A stretch of 31,266 bases of DNA from an uncultured Eubacterium sp. (GTDB lineage: Bacteria > Bacillota > Clostridia > Lachnospirales > Lachnospiraceae): assembly GCA_910584875.1 (NCBI GenBank), contig CAJUDA010000032.1, forward strand, positions 1-31,266. Reading direction: 5' to 3'. Positions 1-7,941 of this stretch are shown one piece after another. The number at the start of each line of letters is the position of its first letter. The stretch's first letter is position 1. Both the position numbers and the translations under genes were made by a program. Below the pieces are notes generated by a model, which did no database searches, was not told where the DNA came from, and saw only the letters and a program-made list of their open reading frames with translations.

Positions 1-33
1 TGATGATAAATATTGTTGAATAAATTCAATCAT
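1..33 (-). CDS. Possible 5' end of an ORF cut by the contig edge
   Basis: An ATG at 33-31 opens a frame running off the window after 11 codons (MIEFIQQYLSS). It sits about 6 bases after a GGAGG, directly after the stop of the preceding short ORF. Too little is present to assign a product. The ribosome site is the only support. Confidence 0.25.
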   Translation of the reverse strand, partial: MIEFIQQYLSS

Positions 34-147
34 TCAATGCCTCCAATCTTCTGTAACCTTCAGAAAGCACTCCTGCCTCACCTTACATTTAAATTCTTCT
101 ATATCATTTTCACGGTAATACCTATGTTGCACAACATCTATTTTCAT
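34..147 (-). CDS. Small hypothetical ORF (37 aa)
   Basis: A 37-residue frame from ATG 147 to TGA 34-36 (begins MKIDVVQHRYY, ends VTEDWRH). It lies about 40 bases downstream of the nuclease-like pseudogene on the same strand. I see no clear ribosome site. It could be a real small gene preceding the truncated ORF at 33, or a leftover of the decayed neighbourhood. No family recognised. Confidence 0.25.
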   Translation of the reverse strand: MKIDVVQHRYYRENDIEEFKCKVRQECFLKVTEDWRH

Positions 148-187
148 TCTTATGAAATCTTAATTAATTACAAGTAATATTATTCTC

Positions 188-865
188 TTAACTGCGGATA
201 CTTCCCATTAAAATGCTATACCCAATCATACTTTGTTTTCCTCTATCAATTCGTTGATCCACCATTTGCGTTAAGATTTTATTGAATAATCTTATCTAAT
301 TTTGTTTACTTGCAGACACCTGTTTAGTAGAATCAATTATAATTACCTCTGGCACTTTCTTCCCGACATTGATACTTTCCTCTTATAATGTAATCAATTT
401 CTTTACTCTAATAGGATTGCCCGTATCCACAAGAACATAAACCATACTATCTGTCTTTTCAGCTTTTGCATATCGTTCAATCTGCTCCTCATAACCATGC
501 AGATAATCAGAATTTGAACTAAATTTAAGCTCTACTATTGTCTAATCGTTCCCACGACTAATTTTAAAATCAACTGGTCCCGGACCCTCATTTGCCTCAC
601 AACTCAAATCAAGATTATGGCATTCAACATAATACTTTGCACTTAGATGAATTAATCTTTGAACGCTTTTCTCTCTCCTTCCCGATTCTATATTCAAAAT
701 TTCATTCCACCCTCAATTATTTTCCACCCAATCCTTGAAAACACCTATAATACCATGTGTACCGTCTAAACTATTCACGCAATCAAAATCGTCTTCATGT
801 GGTGTAGATAGAAAATCCTTTTTAATCCTTTGTCAAAATTTTGTTATAAAACTATATGCTCCCTT
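188..865 (-). pseudogene. Decayed PD-(D/E)XK nuclease-like gene
   Basis: Reading the minus strand in one frame gives about 220 codons of coherent protein interrupted by stops. TAA is at 844-846, TGA at 713-715, TAG at 542-544, TAA at 383-385 and TAG at 296-298. A one-base slip lies in the A-run (T-run 819-823 on the plus strand). The 5' limit is approximate. Between the breaks the text stays protein-like: KVQ/RLIHLSAKYYVE, then GPVDFKISRGN, a stop, then TIVELKFSS and LHGYEEQIERYAKAE. The D followed by ExK spacing (VDFK ... VELK) is what PD-(D/E)XK nuclease cores show. Family assignment rests on that motif only. The gene cannot make full-length protein. It lies next to an intact HNH gene, suggesting remnants of an old mobile or defence segment. 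Confidence 0.6.
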
Positions 866-952
866 TTAGTATAAACATAAGAATCAAAAAGCACATATCT
901 AAAAAAGAGCATATTAATAATCACTCAGCTACGATTCAGCAATTTGCAATTT

Positions 953-1213
953 TTACTGATGATCACCATACGAAGAAGTTTTTTTGTGACAATCTAGACA
1001 AAGAATTTGACAATTGGACAGCGTATCTTCTCCCCCATCTTTGACTGCTTTTTTATGATGAGCTTCCCAAGCTCCTCTCTCTCCTTCTTTATGGTTTGCA
1101 TATACTAATTGCTTGTTACAACGACCAGTATGCCCACAAGATTTACGCTCACATTCGCAATAACCTCCTGATCGCTCCCATGCTTTGTCAATTATCTCTT
1201 TTGAAAATGCCAT
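953..1213 (-). CDS. Small HNH endonuclease-like protein
   Basis: An 86-residue protein with an HNH fold signature: His-His at residues 52-53, Asn67 and His76, the latter inside CLDCHKKT. Cysteines at 19, 21, 26, 32, 72 and 75 are positioned to bind structural zinc. HNH proteins cut DNA, often in phage packaging, restriction or homing systems. The start is supported by GGGAGG about 9 bases upstream of ATG 1213. It follows tuf on the same strand across a terminator-like hairpin, and precedes a broken PD-(D/E)XK-like gene. No methyltransferase or specificity partner is visible, so its biological role is open. It may be a stand-alone nuclease or a mobile-element relic. Confidence 0.75.
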   Translation of the reverse strand: MAFSKEIIDKAWERSGGYCECERKSCGHTGRCNKQLVYANHKEGERGAWEAHHKKAVKDGGEDTLSNCQILCLDCHKKTSSYGDHQ

Positions 1214-1355
1214 ACTTTAATTCCTCCCTTTTTTGATTTTATTGAGCAAAATATTAACTTGTTTTTTATAGTATTTAATATTTCCGCTTGGTAATATTAG
1301 CAGATTTGTTATCATACTGTTATCATACCAATACATTTTCAGAGATTAGTTAGAA
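1214..1355. other. AT-rich spacer between HNH gene and tuf terminator
   Basis: No coding frame is convincing here. The AT-rich stretch presumably carries the HNH promoter, but I cannot pick a -35/-10 pair with confidence. Confidence 0.4.
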
Positions 1356-1388
1356 TAAGGACTTCAAGCAATACACTCGAAGTCCTTA
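1356..1388 (-). terminator. Terminator-like hairpin after tuf
   Basis: A perfect 10-bp inverted repeat (TAAGGACTTC / GAAGTCCTTA) with a 13-base loop lies 21 bases past the tuf stop. The following minus-strand bases are only moderately T-rich (TTCTAACTAA), so termination efficiency is uncertain. Confidence 0.6.
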
Positions 1389-1409
1389 TAAATTCTAGCT
1401 TTTTTCTAA

Positions 1410-2597
1410 TTACTCAATAATCGTAGCCACACGGCCTGAACCTACTGTACGACCACCCTCACGGATAGCGAATGTCAGACCCTGATCCATAGCGATCGGG
1501 TGAATCAGTTCGATCGTCATCTCTACGTTATCACCAGGCATGCACATCTCTGTTCCTTCCGGAAGCTGAACAACACCTGTTACGTCAGTTGTACGGAAGT
1601 AGAACTGCGGACGGTAGTTGTTGAAGAATGGAGTATGACGTCCACCCTCGTCCTTTGTCAGAACGTATACCTGAGCAGTAAACTTGGTGTGGCAGGTCAG
1701 TGAACCCGGTTTGGAAAGAACCTGTCCTCTTTCAATCTCGGTCTTCTGGACACCACGAAGAAGTACACCAGCGTTGTCACCAGCCTGAGCCTCATCCAGC
1801 TCTTTGTGGAACATCTCGATACCGGTTACAACCGTCTTCTTTGTCTCTTCTTTGATACCAACGATCTCTACTTCGTCATTCAGATGAAGTGTACCAGCCT
1901 CTACACGTCCGGTAGCAACGGTACCACGGCCTGTAATAGAGAATACGTCCTCTACAGGCATAACGAATGGCTTATCTGTATCACGCTGCGGATCCGGGAT
2001 ATACTCGTCGATGGTGCTCATCAGCTCCATGATCGCATCGCCCCATTTGCTGTTCGGATCTTCCAGAGCGCCAAGAGCGGAACCCTTGATGATCGGGCAG
2101 TCAGTGAACTCATACTCTTCCAGCTGCTCGGTAACTTCCATCTCTACCAGTTCGATCAGCTCTTCGTCGTCTACCATGTCACATTTGTTCAGGAATACAA
2201 CGATATAAGGTACGCCTACCTGACGGGACAGAAGGATGTGCTCTTTTGTCTGAGCCATAACACCATCTGTAGCAGCTACTACAAGGATAGCGCCGTCCAT
2301 CTGTGCTGCACCAGTGATCATGTTCTTAACGTAGTCAGCATGTCCCGGGCAGTCAACGTGTGCATAGTGTCTGTTCTCTGTCTCATACTCAACGTGTGCT
2401 GTAGAGATTGTAATACCACGCTCTCTCTCTTCTGGAGCCTTATCAATATTTTCAAAATCAGTAGCTTCGTTTCCGGATACTCTCTCAGCCAGTACCTTTG
2501 TGATAGCAGCTGTCAGAGTTGTTTTACCATGATCGACATGACCAATGGTACCAATGTTACAATGCGGTTTACTTCTTACATACTTTTCCTTAGCCAT
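1410..2597 (-). CDS. tuf: Translation elongation factor Tu
   Basis: EF-Tu delivers aminoacyl-tRNA to the ribosomal A site as a GTP complex. The 395-residue protein has G1 GHVDHGKTT near the N-terminus, G3 DCPGH and G4 NKCD, followed by the two beta-barrel domains. It ends in VATIIE, the normal family length and end. An upstream in-frame ATG at 2618 is rejected. The start at 2597 gives the conserved MAKEKYVRSKPH and has AGGAGG (2608-2613) in front of it. It is the last gene of the rpsL-rpsG-fusA-tuf operon and also has its own consensus-like promoter in the fusA-tuf gap. That fits the need for more EF-Tu than EF-G. Confidence 0.98.
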   Translation of the reverse strand: MAKEKYVRSKPHCNIGTIGHVDHGKTTLTAAITKVLAERVSGNEATDFENIDKAPEERERGITISTAHVEYETENRHYAHVDCPGHADYVKNMITGAAQMDGAILVVAATDGVMAQTKEHILLSRQVGVPYIVVFLNKCDMVDDEELIELVEMEVTEQLEEYEFTDCPIIKGSALGALEDPNSKWGDAIMELMSTIDEYIPDPQRDTDKPFVMPVEDVFSITGRGTVATGRVEAGTLHLNDEVEIVGIKEETKKTVVTGIEMFHKELDEAQAGDNAGVLLRGVQKTEIERGQVLSKPGSLTCHTKFTAQVYVLTKDEGGRHTPFFNNYRPQFYFRTTDVTGVVQLPEGTEMCMPGDNVEMTIELIHPIAMDQGLTFAIREGGRTVGSGRVATIIE

Positions 2598-2659
2598 TTC
2601 TAAACGTCCTCCTAACATTTTTTAATATAAATTTAGAAATCTTTTCCATATATAGCCTT

Positions 2660-2688
2660 ATTATAGGGGAATCCTGCTAAAAAAGCAA
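2660..2688 (-). promoter_or_regulatory. tuf promoter
   Basis: TTGCTT (2683-2688), a 17-base spacer and TATAAT (2660-2665) on the minus strand, about 60 bases before the tuf start. The perfect -10 box makes an internal operon promoter likely. Confidence 0.7.
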
Positions 2689-2729
2689 GCCCTCTTTTCA
2701 AAAGATTTGTTTTACGGTTTCACAACGGA

Positions 2730-4850
2730 TCAGCGTCCGTTTTTCTCACTCAGGACTTTTTCCTGAACATTCTTCGGACACTTCTCATATCTCTCAAAGA
2801 ACATGGAATAGTTACCACGTCCCTGGGTAGCAGAACGGAGTTCTGTGGAATAACCAAACATCTCAGCAAGCGGAACAAATGCCCTTACGATTTTGCCGCC
2901 GCCCAGATCATCCATACCCTCGATCTGTCCACGTTTTGCATTCAGGCTTCCGATCACGTCACCCATGTATTCCTCAGGCATCGTTACCTCAACCTTCATG
3001 ATTGGCTCAAGCAGTACGGCATCGCCCTTCTGCATCGCCTCTTTGAACGCCATGGAACCAGAGATCTGGAATGCCATCTCACTGGAATCGACTTCATGAT
3101 AGGAACCGTCATAGCAGTTCGCATGAATACCCAGTACAGGGAAGCCGGCAAGGATACCGGACTGCGAAGCGTCCTGGATCCCTTTGTCTACCGCCGGGAT
3201 ATATTCCTTCGGAATCGCACCGCCGACTACGGTGGATTCAAACTCGTATGTCACCTCTCCATTCGGATCGATCGGAGTGAATCGTACGCGGCAGTGACCA
3301 TACTGACCACGTCCACCGGACTGCTTTGCATACTTGGAATCCACTTCCACTTCTTTCGTAAATGTTTCTTTGTAAGCAACCTGGGGAGCACCTACGTTTG
3401 CCTCCACATTGAACTCACGGAGAAGACGGTCAACGATAACTTCCAGATGCAGCTCGCCCATACCAGCGATGATCGTCTGACCTGTTTCCTGATTTGTGTG
3501 GGCACGGAAGGTTGGGTCCTCTTCTGCCAGTTTGGAAAGTGCCTCACCCATCTTGCCCTGGTCGTTCTTCGTCTTCGGCTCGATCGCAAGCTCGATAACC
3601 GGTTCCGGAAATTCCATGGACTCAAGGATAACCGGATGCTGCTCATCACAGATCGTATCACCTGTCGTAGTCAGTTTGAAACCAACTGCTGCTGCGATAT
3701 CACCGGAATACACCTTATCCAGCTCACTACGTTTGTTGGCGTGCATCTGCAGGATACGTCCCACACGCTCTTTCTTACCTTTTGTCGCATTCAGCACATA
3801 AGAACCAGAGTTCACAGTACCGGAATACACACGGAAGAAAGCAAGCTTACCAACGAACGGGTCAGTCATGATCTTAAATGCCAGAGCGGAGAACGGCTCG
3901 TCATCCGAAGAATGACGAACAACTTCATTGCCCTCATCATCCGTACCCGTGATATCCGGAATATCAGTCGGCGCCGGCATATACTCGATGACACCGTCTA
4001 ACATCTTCTGTACACCTTTGTTTTTGTAAGCAGATCCACAGTATACCGGAACGGCGTCACAGGAAATCGTGCCTTTGCGGAGCGCCTTCTTCAGATCATC
4101 AACCGAAGGCTCTTCCCCTTCCAGATACTGCTCCAGAAGATCGTCATCCAGTTCGCAGATCTTCTCAACCAGATTGTTGTGCCACTCCTCCGCCTGTTCC
4201 TTCAGGTCATCCGGAATCGCTGTGATCTCGATGTCTTCCCCTTTATCATCTTTATAATAGTAAGCTTCCATCTCAAACAGATCGATCAGTCCGATGAAGC
4301 TGTCTTCTTTTCCGATCGGTATCTGTACTGGAATTGCATTCTTGCCCAGACGGTCGATGATCGTCTGTACCGAATAGAAAAAGTCTGCACCCATCTTATC
4401 CATTTTGTTGATGAATGCCATACGCGGTACATTATATGTGTCAGCCTGACGCCATACATTCTCTGACTGCGGCTCAACACCTGCTTTTGCATCAAACACA
4501 CCGACAGCTCCGTCCAGTACACGAAGTGAACGCTCTACCTCAACAGTAAAGTCGACGTGTCCCGGCGTGTCGATGATATTGATACGATGCTCCAATGCAC
4601 CCTGTTTTGCCTTATGGTGATCCTCCAGTGTCCAGTGACAGGTGGTAGCAGCTGAAGTGATCGTGATACCTCTCTCCTGTTCCTGTTCCATCCAGTCCAT
4701 GGTAGCAGTACCTTCATGAGTATCACCAATTTTATAATTGACACCGGTATAGTACAGAATACGCTCAGTCAGCGTCGTCTTCCCGGCATCAATATGAGCC
4801 ATAATACCAATATTTCTGGTACGCTCAAGTGGATATTCTCTTCCAGCCAA
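2730..4850 (-). CDS. fusA: Translation elongation factor G
   Basis: EF-G is the GTPase that drives ribosomal translocation and, with RRF, recycling. The 706-residue protein begins MAGREYPLERTRNIGIMAHI. It shows the P-loop AHIDAGKTT, DTPGHVDF and NKMDKMGADF, then domains II-V including GGRGQYGH in domain IV. This is full family length. The start codon is TTG at 4850-4848, with AGGAGG 8 bases upstream. A non-ATG start in an abundantly translated gene is slightly unusual. It lies between rpsG and tuf in the str operon. The 159-base gap to rpsG is rich in hairpins. Confidence 0.98.
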   Translation of the reverse strand: MAGREYPLERTRNIGIMAHIDAGKTTLTERILYYTGVNYKIGDTHEGTATMDWMEQEQERGITITSAATTCHWTLEDHHKAKQGALEHRINIIDTPGHVDFTVEVERSLRVLDGAVGVFDAKAGVEPQSENVWRQADTYNVPRMAFINKMDKMGADFFYSVQTIIDRLGKNAIPVQIPIGKEDSFIGLIDLFEMEAYYYKDDKGEDIEITAIPDDLKEQAEEWHNNLVEKICELDDDLLEQYLEGEEPSVDDLKKALRKGTISCDAVPVYCGSAYKNKGVQKMLDGVIEYMPAPTDIPDITGTDDEGNEVVRHSSDDEPFSALAFKIMTDPFVGKLAFFRVYSGTVNSGSYVLNATKGKKERVGRILQMHANKRSELDKVYSGDIAAAVGFKLTTTGDTICDEQHPVILESMEFPEPVIELAIEPKTKNDQGKMGEALSKLAEEDPTFRAHTNQETGQTIIAGMGELHLEVIVDRLLREFNVEANVGAPQVAYKETFTKEVEVDSKYAKQSGGRGQYGHCRVRFTPIDPNGEVTYEFESTVVGGAIPKEYIPAVDKGIQDASQSGILAGFPVLGIHANCYDGSYHEVDSSEMAFQISGSMAFKEAMQKGDAVLLEPIMKVEVTMPEEYMGDVIGSLNAKRGQIEGMDDLGGGKIVRAFVPLAEMFGYSTELRSATQGRGNYSMFFERYEKCPKNVQEKVLSEKNGR

Positions 4851-4905
4851 GGCTAGTTCCTCCTTTTCAAACTAAATGCACAAAATAAACTCAACTTTTG
4901 CAGAG

Positions 4906-4928
4906 AAAGTCTGCCTCCGGCAGACTTT
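4906..4928 (-). repeat. Perfect 10-bp hairpin in rpsG-fusA gap
   Basis: AAAGTCTGCC / GGCAGACTTT with a three-base loop. It lies upstream of the fusA ribosome site and is not followed by a T-run, so it looks like RNA structure rather than an ordinary terminator. Confidence 0.6.
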
Positions 4929-4931
4929 GAA

Positions 4932-4958
4932 CGGTGCGCTTCTCAGTCACCGTTTTTT
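4932..4958. repeat. ACGGTG/CACCGT hairpin in rpsG-fusA gap
   Basis: A 6-bp inverted repeat followed by T-rich sequence on the plus strand only, so it is wrongly oriented to terminate the minus-strand operon. It may be a processing or attenuation structure. Confidence 0.35.
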
Positions 4959-4983
4959 ACCAGCGGTAATGAGCAAACGCTGA
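4957..4983 (-). repeat. Vestigial second copy of the rpsG 3' end
   Basis: Fifty-three bases past the true rpsG end, the minus strand again reads (S)AFAHYRW followed by a stop. It differs from the true last codons at a few third positions. An adjoining CAAACGC/GCGTTTG hairpin lies at 4974-4991. The copy has no start codon and is not a gene; it looks like a short tandem duplication of the S7 tail. Confidence 0.65.
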
Positions 4984-5009
4984 AGCGTTTGTTTACAGAA
5001 TCGCTTCTT

Positions 5010-5480
5010 TTACCAGCGGTAGTGCGCAAACGCTTTATTTGACTCTGCCATCTTGTGCATATCTTCTTTCCTCTTCACAGATGCTCCCGTATTATTGGCT
5101 GCATCCATGATCTCGTTCGCCAGTCTCTCTTTCATTGTCTTCTCACCGCGGTTACGTGAAAATGTAACCAGCCAGCGAAGAGCCAGAGCCTGTCTGCGAT
5201 CCGGACGTACCTCGATCGGAACCTGATACGTGGAACCGCCGATACGTCTTGCCTTTACCTCAAGTTCAGGCATAACATTGTTCAAAGCCTCATCAAATAC
5301 TTCCAGGGCATCCTTGCCGGTCTTTTCGGCAACCGTCTCAAATGCTCCGTATACGATTCTCTGGGCAACGCCCTTTTTGCCGTCCAGCATAATGTTATTT
5401 ACCAGCTTGGTAACAACCTTACTCTTATAAACCGGGTCAGCCAGAACGTCTCTTTTCTGAATATGTCCTTTACGTGGCAC
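5010..5480 (-). CDS. rpsG: 30S ribosomal protein S7
   Basis: S7 is the primary binder of the 3' major domain of 16S rRNA and nucleates assembly of the small-subunit head. The protein is 156 residues, the usual length. It begins (M)PRKGHIQKRDVLADP and ends in the conserved AFAHYRW. The frame is open further upstream, but the start is taken as GTG 5480 because GGAGGG lies just in front of it and the family start follows. It sits between rpsL and fusA in the str operon. The 171-base gap to rpsL includes a GGCAGC/GCTGCC hairpin (5567-5583), a possible S7 autoregulatory element by analogy with other bacteria. Confidence 0.97.
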   Translation of the reverse strand: MPRKGHIQKRDVLADPVYKSKVVTKLVNNIMLDGKKGVAQRIVYGAFETVAEKTGKDALEVFDEALNNVMPELEVKARRIGGSTYQVPIEVRPDRRQALALRWLVTFSRNRGEKTMKERLANEIMDAANNTGASVKRKEDMHKMAESNKAFAHYRW

Positions 5481-5566
5481 GTTACTTCCCTCCTTAATAA
5501 TAATTAATTCACAGGTACTCACTACTTGTGTCCGCACCAGTTTAAATCTTGCTCAATTCTATCAGC

Positions 5567-5583
5567 GGCAGCAGCATGCTGCC
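5567..5583 (-). repeat. Hairpin in rpsL-rpsG leader
   Basis: GGCAGC, five-base loop, GCTGCC. It lies in the rpsL-rpsG intercistronic region about 90 bases before rpsG. There is no T-run, so a structural or regulatory RNA role is more likely than termination. Confidence 0.4.
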
Positions 5584-5651
5584 TGTTATAATAAAGATGC
5601 AAAAATTAATCCGGTACTTTTTTAACCATGAGCATCGCGCTTTCTGCGGGA

Positions 5652-6071
5652 CTACTTACCTGCTTTCGGTCTCTTGGCACCATACTTGGAACGGGCCTGC
5701 TTTCTGTTCGCAACACCTGCTGTATCCAGAGTTCCACGGATAATGTGATATCTGGTACCCGGAAGATCCTTAACACGTCCACCACGGATCATAACCACGC
5801 TATGCTCCTGAAGGTTGTGACCTTCGCCCGGAATATAACTTGTTACCTCAATTCCGTTAGACAGACGAACTCTGGCAATCTTACGAAGTGCTGAGTTAGG
5901 CTTCTTCGGTGTAGCAGTACGAACAACAGTACATACACCACGTTTCTGAGGAGAACTTGCATTGACAGGTTTCTTCTTCAGAGAATTGTAGGATGACTGC
6001 AGCGCTGGAGAATTTGACTTCTTAGCAACTGATTTTCTTCCCTGCTTTACTAATTGGTTAAAAGTTGGCAT
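5652..6071 (-). CDS. rpsL: 30S ribosomal protein S12
   Basis: S12 lies at the decoding centre and governs accuracy. The 139-residue protein has the conserved QKRGVCTVVRTATPKKPNSALRK and PGEGHNLQEHS segments and ends KQARSKYGAKRPKAGK. The lysines whose substitution gives streptomycin resistance (in TPKKPNS and in GGRVKDLPG nearby) are wild type. The start is fixed by AGGAGGTGA upstream of ATG 6071. It is the first gene of the str operon, about 92 bases after the consensus promoter. Confidence 0.98.
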   Translation of the reverse strand: MPTFNQLVKQGRKSVAKKSNSPALQSSYNSLKKKPVNASSPQKRGVCTVVRTATPKKPNSALRKIARVRLSNGIEVTSYIPGEGHNLQEHSVVMIRGGRVKDLPGTRYHIIRGTLDTAGVANRKQARSKYGAKRPKAGK

Positions 6072-6138
6072 TAATTTTCACCTCCTGTTTTTGAATTTGT
6101 ATGCATCATCTGGAATATGCCCAAAAAGAGCGCAAAAA

Positions 6139-6178
6139 ATCCACACGAACACATGCTAAATCATTATATCGTGCGGAT
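6139..6178 (-). terminator. Terminator-like hairpin of cvpA, enclosing the str -10 box
   Basis: Arms ATCCGCACGA and TCGTGTGGAT on the minus strand (10 bp with one G-T pair) with a 20-base loop, followed by a run of T (6134-6138). The loop contains the TATAAT of the str promoter. RNA coming from cvpA would form the stem. RNA starting at the promoter would lack the 5' arm. Confidence 0.55.
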
Positions 6179-6191
6179 TTTAGTTTGTCAA
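6163..6191 (-). promoter_or_regulatory. str operon promoter
   Basis: TTGACA (6186-6191), 17-base spacer, TATAAT (6163-6168): a perfect sigma-A consensus in front of rpsL. The TTGACA is formed by the Leu and Thr codons just before the cvpA stop. Confidence 0.85.
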
Positions 6192-6653
6192 GAAAAATTT
6201 AAGGGGATCGATCTGCTGCAGCTGCGACAGAACCGGGCTCTGGCGGATGTATCCCGACACCTGCCTGCACCATTCTATTTCCTGCAGCGCGCCGACCAGC
6301 ACGAGAAGGAGCCAGACGACCAGTATTCCCACGACCAGTCCCAGCGCTGCGCCGCCCAGCCGGTTGATCGTATTAACTACCGGGATATGGTCGACGATCT
6401 TCAGCAGACGCGCCACGATATGCAGGACAATGGCAGTCAGGATCAGTGCTGCTGCAAACGCGGCCCCGCCCCCCGCTGAAATGTCCTGCGGGATCAGGGG
6501 CAGGAGCACAGGAGTCAGAACCAGCGTCACCACCAGCAGCAGGATCAGCCGCACTAGCGAATATACCTTAAGGAGCAGACCCTTGTATGCTCCCTGTATG
6601 ACACTGAGCAGCACTATGGCAAACGCTGTCAGTTCGGCAATCCTCACTTCCAT
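6180..6653 (-). CDS. cvpA: CvpA-family membrane protein
   Basis: A 157-residue, very hydrophobic protein with about four predicted transmembrane stretches. It carries the CvpA-like pattern: NTINRLGGAALGLVVGILVVW around residues 100-125. CvpA proteins are inner-membrane proteins linked to colicin V export in E. coli and to envelope homeostasis elsewhere; their biochemical activity is unknown. An earlier ATG-like start in the same frame (6680) is less likely. ATG 6653 has GAGGAGG seven bases upstream and begins MEVRIAEL. It follows the DUF5711-like gene closely on the same strand. Its 3' end overlaps the str promoter. Confidence 0.8.
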   Translation of the reverse strand: MEVRIAELTAFAIVLLSVIQGAYKGLLLKVYSLVRLILLLVVTLVLTPVLLPLIPQDISAGGGAAFAAALILTAIVLHIVARLLKIVDHIPVVNTINRLGGAALGLVVGILVVWLLLVLVGALQEIEWCRQVSGYIRQSPVLSQLQQIDPLKFFLTN

Positions 6654-6682
6654 ATCGATTCCTCCTCGCTGCACCAGCAATA

Positions 6683-7861
6683 TCAGGATGATGCCAGTGC
6701 GATCTTCTGTATCGTATCTGTTTTGACCAATGTATATATGCTGCCATTCTTTGTGGGAAAGAGATCCTCGATCCCGTCTTCAAATTCATGGGCAAACTTT
6801 TCACGCCCATTCGCACGCAGGATATGACAGCTGTGATTCGAGAGAAAAAATATCTCTTCTCCATAAATCTTCATATCAGTAAATGCATAAGAAAGTTTCT
6901 TCTCCATCCTCTTTTTGCCCCGTAAATTATAGAGAGAAAATGTCTGCTGCCCGGTCTCCGCTTCTCCCGTCACCACAGCGATATAATCCTCACTGTATGC
7001 CACACTGCGGATCGCTTCTTCTGATTTCAGCTCCGCTACAACCTCCGGCTGCTTCATATGTTCAAAAAGCGTCACGCCCTTTTCATGGAACACCGCCACT
7101 TCATCTTCCCCGACAAACTCGATCCGTCCGACCATACTGTCCTCAAAGGTCTTTCCGCCCACCAGTGTATTTTTGTCCTGTCCGACTTCCGTAAAATTAT
7201 AAAAATTCACTTTATTTTCTACCGCACTGCCATTGACTGCCATATAGGAGACCACAATGCTCTGTCCGTCCGGTGAAATATCAAAGTCCAGCGGATATCC
7301 CTCATCACTGACATTTGTCGGTATCTCAACCAGCAGCTTTTCTGCCGTATTATAAGGATCATAGAGTCCAAGCACATTGGAATCGGCATCCTGTACCATT
7401 ACCGCTACCAGACCACGCCGGGATATCTTCGCCCGTACAACAGGCAGTGCCGTCTCGATCGTCCTTCCCTCATCCCTGCCATTACAGACATAAAACTGTT
7501 TGCCTGTCACATCCGCTGCCACCACATATTCTCCCGCCATATCCACCTGGGGCTGGCTCATCTCAAAGCCTCCGTTTTGCAGGCTCTTTCCGGTATTATC
7601 CATGATGCTGATACCGCTCCGGCTGCACTTAAGCAGATCTCCGTTAAAATACAGATATCTGACATTGTGGCTGTCACTGCGGTCCAGTTTATTCTGTACC
7701 CGGTAATCATTATAACAGCGGTTACTGAAATAATACGACAATACCATCAATATGCCGATGCCAACGACCACGATCCCTGCCACTACAAAAAATATATGAC
7801 GGTTCCTTTTTGAATTTTCCAGTCCAGCTTCCCTTCCCGAACGATAAAACTGTTCCACCAC
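6683..7861 (-). CDS. DUF5711-like membrane-anchored beta-propeller protein
   Basis: About 392 residues: a short cytoplasmic N-terminus, one transmembrane helix (HIFFVVAGIVVVGIGILMVL), then a large outer domain. The outer domain is made of repeating beta-rich segments (LYFNGDLLKC, YVVAADVTGKQFYV, SYMAVNGSAV, YSEDYIAVVTG), as in WD40/PQQ-like propellers. I associate this layout with DUF5711 proteins of Lachnospiraceae, whose role is unknown. The start is uncertain. The frame is open to ATG 7921, but a promoter-like element overlaps that point. The GTGs around 7861 follow an AGAGGTGG. It sits between an MPN-like protein and cvpA on the same strand. Confidence 0.65.
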   Translation of the reverse strand: MVEQFYRSGREAGLENSKRNRHIFFVVAGIVVVGIGILMVLSYYFSNRCYNDYRVQNKLDRSDSHNVRYLYFNGDLLKCSRSGISIMDNTGKSLQNGGFEMSQPQVDMAGEYVVAADVTGKQFYVCNGRDEGRTIETALPVVRAKISRRGLVAVMVQDADSNVLGLYDPYNTAEKLLVEIPTNVSDEGYPLDFDISPDGQSIVVSYMAVNGSAVENKVNFYNFTEVGQDKNTLVGGKTFEDSMVGRIEFVGEDEVAVFHEKGVTLFEHMKQPEVVAELKSEEAIRSVAYSEDYIAVVTGEAETGQQTFSLYNLRGKKRMEKKLSYAFTDMKIYGEEIFFLSNHSCHILRANGREKFAHEFEDGIEDLFPTKNGSIYTLVKTDTIQKIALASS

Positions 7862-7911
7862 TGCTACCACCTCTTTTGTCTCTCCCTCATTTATCAGAAA
7901 ACACATTTTAT

Positions 7912-7941
7912 AGTATACCACAGGAAAGAATTATTTGGCAA
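7912..7941 (-). promoter_or_regulatory. Promoter candidate for the DUF5711-like gene
   Basis: TTGCCA (7936-7941), 18-base spacer, TATACT (7912-7917) on the minus strand. It overlaps the last codons of the upstream gene and supports a translation start downstream of 7910. Confidence 0.45.

Noticed and set aside
856..1044. 62-codon plus-strand frame between the pseudogene and HNH gene
   Set aside because: It overlaps the HNH gene end antisense and the pseudogene start, lacks a ribosome site and resembles nothing known.
1806..2603. 265-codon open frame on the plus strand opposite tuf
   Set aside because: It is antisense to a certain tuf gene and explained by its codon bias; no ribosome site or family resemblance.
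3096..4001. 301-codon open frame on the plus strand opposite fusA
   Set aside because: Shadow of fusA codon usage; no independent evidence.
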